Below, in pieces: positions 60,165 through 64,000 of a stretch of 64,000 nt of DNA. Under the pieces are notes generated by a model. The model saw only the letters and a list, made by a program, of their open reading frames with translations. It was not told the origin of the DNA and searched no databases. Position numbers and translations under genes: made by a program. The stretch's first letter is position 1. Each line of letters begins with the position of its first letter. Source of the DNA: Inonotus obliquus (taxonomy: Eukaryota; Basidiomycota; Agaricomycetes; Hymenochaetales; Hymenochaetaceae); NCBI GenBank assembly GCA_032164295.1, contig JAJHTX010000003.1, forward strand, positions 372,001 through 436,000, in the 5' to 3' direction.

Positions 60165-61440
60165 GTGCGAGATCGCGGCCGGTACCGGAGGTACCGGTCG
60201 AGGGGTGTATGGTATAAGAATATGGGGAGGGCCAAATGAGGCAGTACTTATCCAGTACGCTCACGGTACTTGTTGTCTGTAGAAGGGGGACGTAAAGAGA
60301 GCCAAAGGAATAATAGAAAGGGGTGCTGGATCAGCTAGATGTTGGGGGGAATGTGTTCTTGTCTGGAATCGAGAGGGTCGGTACCGTGGGAAAAACGTCG
60401 GTACAGGTCGGTACTTGAACGAACGGGATCGGTATGTGCAGAAACGTTGTAAAACAAAAGCTCAGTACAGAAACGAAAGGTGGATGTGCAAAATACGAAG
60501 AATAACAAAACGTCAGTACCGTGGGAAAAACGTCGGTACAGGTCGGTACTGCAAGGAAACAGCTAGCACGGGGTGGTATAGCGAGAAACAGAATGAGGGA
60601 GACTGGTAGATGAAGGTGTCGACTGGACTGGGAAGCAAACCTGAGCCCTCGCACGGGAGGCTAACTCCTGAGGTTCACTTGAGACGGAACTGGGACAGAA
60701 CTTGAGACAAAGCTGAGATGAGACTGAGAAGGGGGTGAGGAAACCTGAGCCCTCACGCTAGAGGCTAGCTCCTAAGATTACCTGGAGAGCTACTACGTAC
60801 AGGAGGAGATATTTATACTACTGTACCGTAGTTAGCTCATAAGTCCAAAAGGGGAAAGTAAAAAGGAAGATCAAAACAAAGAAAAGTCTGAAGAAAAATA
60901 TAACAAGGAAAGTGAATATTGCAGCGCCATCAGGGGGACAACAAGAAAGGGTTAGGGAGGACAAGATACCAATGAAAACGTAGCATATAGTATCCCTGGA
61001 TGAAAAGTCCTCAGGACAAGAGAACTGCACCCCTGCTGATTGATACCGACACGTTCCTGGTGGTACCGGACCTGAAAACCTTAACGGATACTGACCCTGA
61101 GCTTTCCCAAAGAACCAGCATACATAGTCCAACCATCAGGAATGAATACCAGAGAGGGAGACGTCTGATCCATGTCATGAGAGCATGTCGAATTGCCAAA
61201 TTGTCTCGGTACCGGGTTTCTTGGCACTCGGTACTCTTGGTATTCTCGGTACCGGGTTTCTTGGCGCTCGGTACCGGTACTCTCGGCGTTCGGTACTTCG
61301 AGAAATGGGACCGGCAGTTTCTCTGGGTGTGCTGGTGGATACTGGAAGGTGTAGATGGGACAGTACCGTAGCATGGGATAAGTGTAGAATGGGATACCAG
61401 GCTCGATACCGAGCTCAGCCGCACGTAGTTCTCTTCACCG
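60165..61440 (-). repeat. GGTACCG-rich interspersed repeat, copy 2 (inside the LTR element)
   Basis: Complement of copy 1 at 11613–12991 with high identity, including both GGTACCG tandem arrays, the TATA-like segment and the GTGAGGGCTC pair. It sits wholly between the LTRs, in the opposite orientation to copy 1. Either it is a nested insertion or it belongs to the interior of this element family and copy 1 is a relic of another member. No target duplication was seen around it. Confidence 0.8.
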
Positions 61441-61594
61441 CCCATGTAGATGGCGAAACTCACGCTCCAACTCCAACTCACCCCCAACCACTCATCAGCG
61501 ACACTGGGTGCAAGGCATCTTTGTTCCATCGGGCACATCACCCTCCCCATCACTATCTACATTGCCGGCTCCTCCTGATGCTTCCAAAGCTTCT

Positions 61595-61792
61595 ATGTCT
61601 TCGGACAAATTACGAAAGAAAAAGGGCAAGCAAAAGCTTACTCCGGAACAGAAACAGAAGCGTAAAGATTTGGAGGCTGAAAGGAGAAAGGCTATGGAAG
61701 AGCGCGTGAAGATTTTGGCGCAAAAATCGGTTGATCGGTTTCAACCGTTTGTTGATGCTGAACGTCCTGGTAAAATACTAGACGTAGTCTAG
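61595..61792 (+). pseudogene. Captured DnaJ-X domain fragment
   Basis: The frame MSSDKLRKKKGKQKLTPEQ continues with RKDLEAERRKAMEERVKILA and QKSVDRFQPFVDAERPGK. This is the start of the X domain of DnaJ-X co-chaperones of the Caj1/Djp1 type, where L-R-K-K-K-G-K and R-P-F-V-(D/E)-A-(D/E)-x-P-G are typical. The J domain and the rest of the X domain are missing, and the frame ends at TAG 61790–61792. It lies inside the LTR element, so it is best read as captured coding sequence. Confidence 0.65.
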
Positions 61793-62124
61793 AGGACTCG
61801 AGCCTGGACCTTTACCTCTAGTACCGACTCCTCCTTCGCACCACTTCACACCTCTCAAGAGCCCTATTCTACGCACCATTCTTTCCGCCCTCAGATAGAA
61901 ACGAATGAAATGATCTTATCTATTCGACCTTCCCCGCCACGCAAGCGCCCCTTGATACACTCTCGCCTCTTAGCAGGATTCAACTAGGCCAGAGACCGAA
62001 GCTCGCCCGCATCTCGGGTCCTGAATTCCTCCGGTCGACTCTCGGGAGCTCATAGTGTTCCTGCTTTCCACCGGATCACTGGCTTCGCAGCGACTTCGTC
62101 CGTCCATATGCCTTGGAAGCAGAG

Positions 62125-62405
62125 CTTGGGTCTGGTGGCTACGGGTTTGTCATGACCGCACGCCATCGCCAGGAGGGCCGTGTCGGAGGTTGCGGTGAAG
62201 TTCATTTCCGAGGATAAGACCCCGTGATATGGGTGGGCGACTGATAGTTATGGGAAGGAGATCCCGAAGGAGGCTTGGTTCCTATCAATAATCAACCACC
62301 TGGCCATTGTGAAATTCTACGACCTCTATGAAGACAATGCTTACTTTTACGTTGTAATGGAACTGCACGGGACACCTTGGGTCAGGAAAGCTAAGAAGCT
62401 AGAAT
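62125..62405 (+). pseudogene. Captured PAS-type protein kinase fragment
   Basis: A glycine loop LGSGGYGFVMTARHRQEGR is followed, after a frame change, by VAVKFISEDK (the ATP-binding Lys) and an in-frame stop. Then comes YGKEIPKEAWFLSIINHLAI running into VKFYDLYEDNAYFYVVMELHG. This is the small lobe of a Ser/Thr kinase, closest in feel to fungal PAS kinases (Psk1/Psk2). The catalytic loop H-R-D and D-F-G are absent. Because it has a stop and a shift and lies between LTRs, it is a captured, dead fragment. Confidence 0.65.
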
Positions 62406-62659
62406 CCCGCCAATCTTCTCGAGAAACATGTTCCGTGGATGAGAATGCAGCTCATCCTGATCAGAATGTTTCGTCTCTACATCTATTCTTCCTTCTTCGA
62501 CGTTTTGCATCTGATTCGACTGCTTGTTGAGATTTGTATACTCATACATATGTTCCGGTTTCTATTCTTTCTTTCATTGCCTCTCTTTGGACATTGGTGA
62601 TTACTTCTACTTCCCCTTGCTGCATTTTACTGTTCCTTCATCCCCTTTCTTATTTTATT

Positions 62660-62672
62660 GGGTGGGGAAGAG
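62660..62672 (+). other. Polypurine tract
   Basis: GGGTGGGGAAGAG directly upstream of the 3' LTR. This is the usual place for second-strand priming in LTR elements. One T interrupts it. Confidence 0.6.
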
Positions 62673-62876
62673 TGTAATCCCCCGATTACATCATTCGTGC
62701 ACATGATCAAAGACTTCCTTTCCTAGAACTGTATATAAACCATTTCTCGTTCGATCGCAGTTGAACTTAGACACACTTCCTACCATTACCTTCGCTTATA
62801 CTCTATGTTCTCGCTTAATTAGTCAAATACCAGAGTTCCTGCCCGTTCTGCTCTCAGTGTGACGGATTCCGTTTCA
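62673..62876 (+). repeat. 3' LTR of the element
   Basis: 204 bp, identical to the 5' LTR except C at 62863. It is followed directly by the CCATG target duplication and then by the rest of the host intron, which ends TCTACTCTAG at 62920. Confidence 0.88.
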
Positions 62877-63237
62877 CCATGTCTTCTTTCTTTCTTCACA
62901 TCTTTGTTTCTCTACTCTAGTCCGACCTCATGGAGGTGGATGATCCTTTCTCCATGCGAGATCGTGAGTCGCTGTTCAAGTTGCTACAATGGAGATGGGC
63001 GTATGCACAGATAAACTTACTCATTCATTTTTGAATTATAGATCCGGTGTTCGCAGTGAAGAATATGCCAGATCTAGGGCATGAAGTTGAAGATTTTGCC
63101 ATTTACCATTTGAGGTTGACAAATTGGAGGAAATTAGAAGAGACGATTACCAGCCCGGAGTTTGAGTGTGGAGGACATCGTTAGTACGTCCTTACCTTTC
63201 GCCATATCATTCATTCCCATACTTTCGTTTCCCTTAG

Positions 63238-63345
<108 letters not shown>

Positions 63346-64000
63346 TAATGAGTATGACATGCAGCGGGATGCCATGGTCAAGGTAGCGAATCTCGGCCTG
63401 GAGTAGTGTTGCATGGGGTTCACCTTTATTATTTAGTTTAACAATTGTCGCGAGTTTCCCTTTGAGACCGACCTTGGTGAGTCTTTTGACAAGACGGCGG
63501 ACCGGAGTCAATCCTGGTTTTCAAACTTCATGGCATGCTCGTACATTCGGGAGATTTACACAGCGGACGTCAATCAAGCCCGATCTCAAAACTTGTTGGT
63601 TGAAGTTCGACGACGTCCGTGGCACTCCAGGACTTGGACCATGAAGTCCTCGGGGAGAGTTGAGGTACTCAATGGTCTAACGTCTCCTCCTCAACGATAG
63701 CAATTGTGAGCAATGAAGTGCTTTACGAATGCATACATGTGATGTTGCAATCGACGAAATCCTGGCCCCATTCACGAAAGCCGATGCTCCCTCTCACCTA
63801 AGTACGTGCATGTCTTGTACTTCCTACTCTTTTACTCACCAAGTAACCTAAGAAAAACGATTGGACGAAGGAACGAATGCAAATCGAAGCTAAATGTCGG
63901 GAACGAGAAGAGCAACATCTCTTACTGACAGCAATGGTGATCGATAATGCAGCTCGCCTCATCGCATGCAACTAAACTTCTTGTAGATCATCCCCGACGA

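Larger units (their letters stand above)
59114..62876 (+). mobile_element. Young non-autonomous LTR retroelement carrying host gene pieces
   Basis: Two 204-bp direct repeats, 59114–59317 and 62673–62876, both begin TGTAATCCCCCGATTAC, end GATTCCGTTTCA or its one-base variant, and differ at one base only (T at 59304, C at 62863). The 5-bp sequence CCATG sits directly outside both ends (59109–59113 and 62877–62881), a standard LTR-integration target duplication. A purine-rich tract GGGTGGGGAAGAG (62660–62672) abuts the 3' LTR. A primer-binding site is not obvious. The interior, 3355 bases, has a Pro/Ala- and Ser-rich low-complexity part, the GGTACCG-rich repeat, a DnaJ-X fragment and a kinase fragment, but no reverse transcriptase, integrase or protease. 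It must have been mobilised in trans. Near-identical LTRs imply recent insertion. Confidence 0.88.

Overview
The window looks like nuclear DNA of a basidiomycete fungus, most likely an Agaricomycete. Genes are split by many short GT–AG introns of about 45–65 bases. Several families are typical of mushroom-forming fungi (multi-pass DUF6533-type proteins, UbiA prenyltransferase, three-domain carboxylic acid reductase, GMC oxidoreductase, sacsin/NO VEIN-like ATPase). No bacterial operon, tRNA, rRNA or CRISPR signal was found.

Bases 1–42.8 kb resemble a specialised-metabolism locus for a prenylated aromatic compound, partly intact and partly decayed. Apparently intact members are an alpha/beta-hydrolase (2083–3328), an O-methyltransferase (8008–9975), a cytochrome P450 (31590–33802) divergent from a UbiA prenyltransferase (34558–35875), and four multi-pass membrane proteins (148–1550, 19809–21303, 28965–30344, 37018–38483). 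Damaged members are a second O-methyltransferase (3517–5413), a second alpha/beta-hydrolase (22101–23329), a LaeA-like methyltransferase (14445–15620), an adenylate-forming carboxylic acid reductase (23848–27989) and a secreted-type GMC oxidoreductase (40180–42779). A plausible reading, which is inference, is this: the prenyltransferase adds an isoprenoid to an aromatic acid, the reductase makes the aldehyde, and the P450, GMC enzyme, methyltransferase and hydrolase tailor it. The pathway may now be incomplete in this genome or haplotype.

The locus is peppered with mobile DNA. There are two hAT-like MITEs with exact 8-bp target duplications (6188–6832 and 38690–39202) and a Tc1/mariner- or pogo-like element with TA ends (44479–45257). 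A GGTACCG-rich repeat occurs in two inverted copies (11613–12991 and 60165–61440).

From 47.9 kb the content changes to housekeeping-like genes. There is a glutaredoxin-fold membrane protein with no active-site cysteine (47936–49551) and a roughly 1480-residue sacsin/NO VEIN-like ATPase with a C-terminal DUF3883 domain (53137–57947). Last is the relic of a USP7/Ubp15 ubiquitin protease running off the right edge. The first intron of that relic holds a young, non-autonomous LTR element (59114–62876). The element has 204-bp LTRs differing at one base, a CCATG target duplication, and internal fragments of a DnaJ-X gene and a PAS-type kinase gene. All exon joins were made by eye from splice sites and family resemblance, so exact boundaries should be treated as models.
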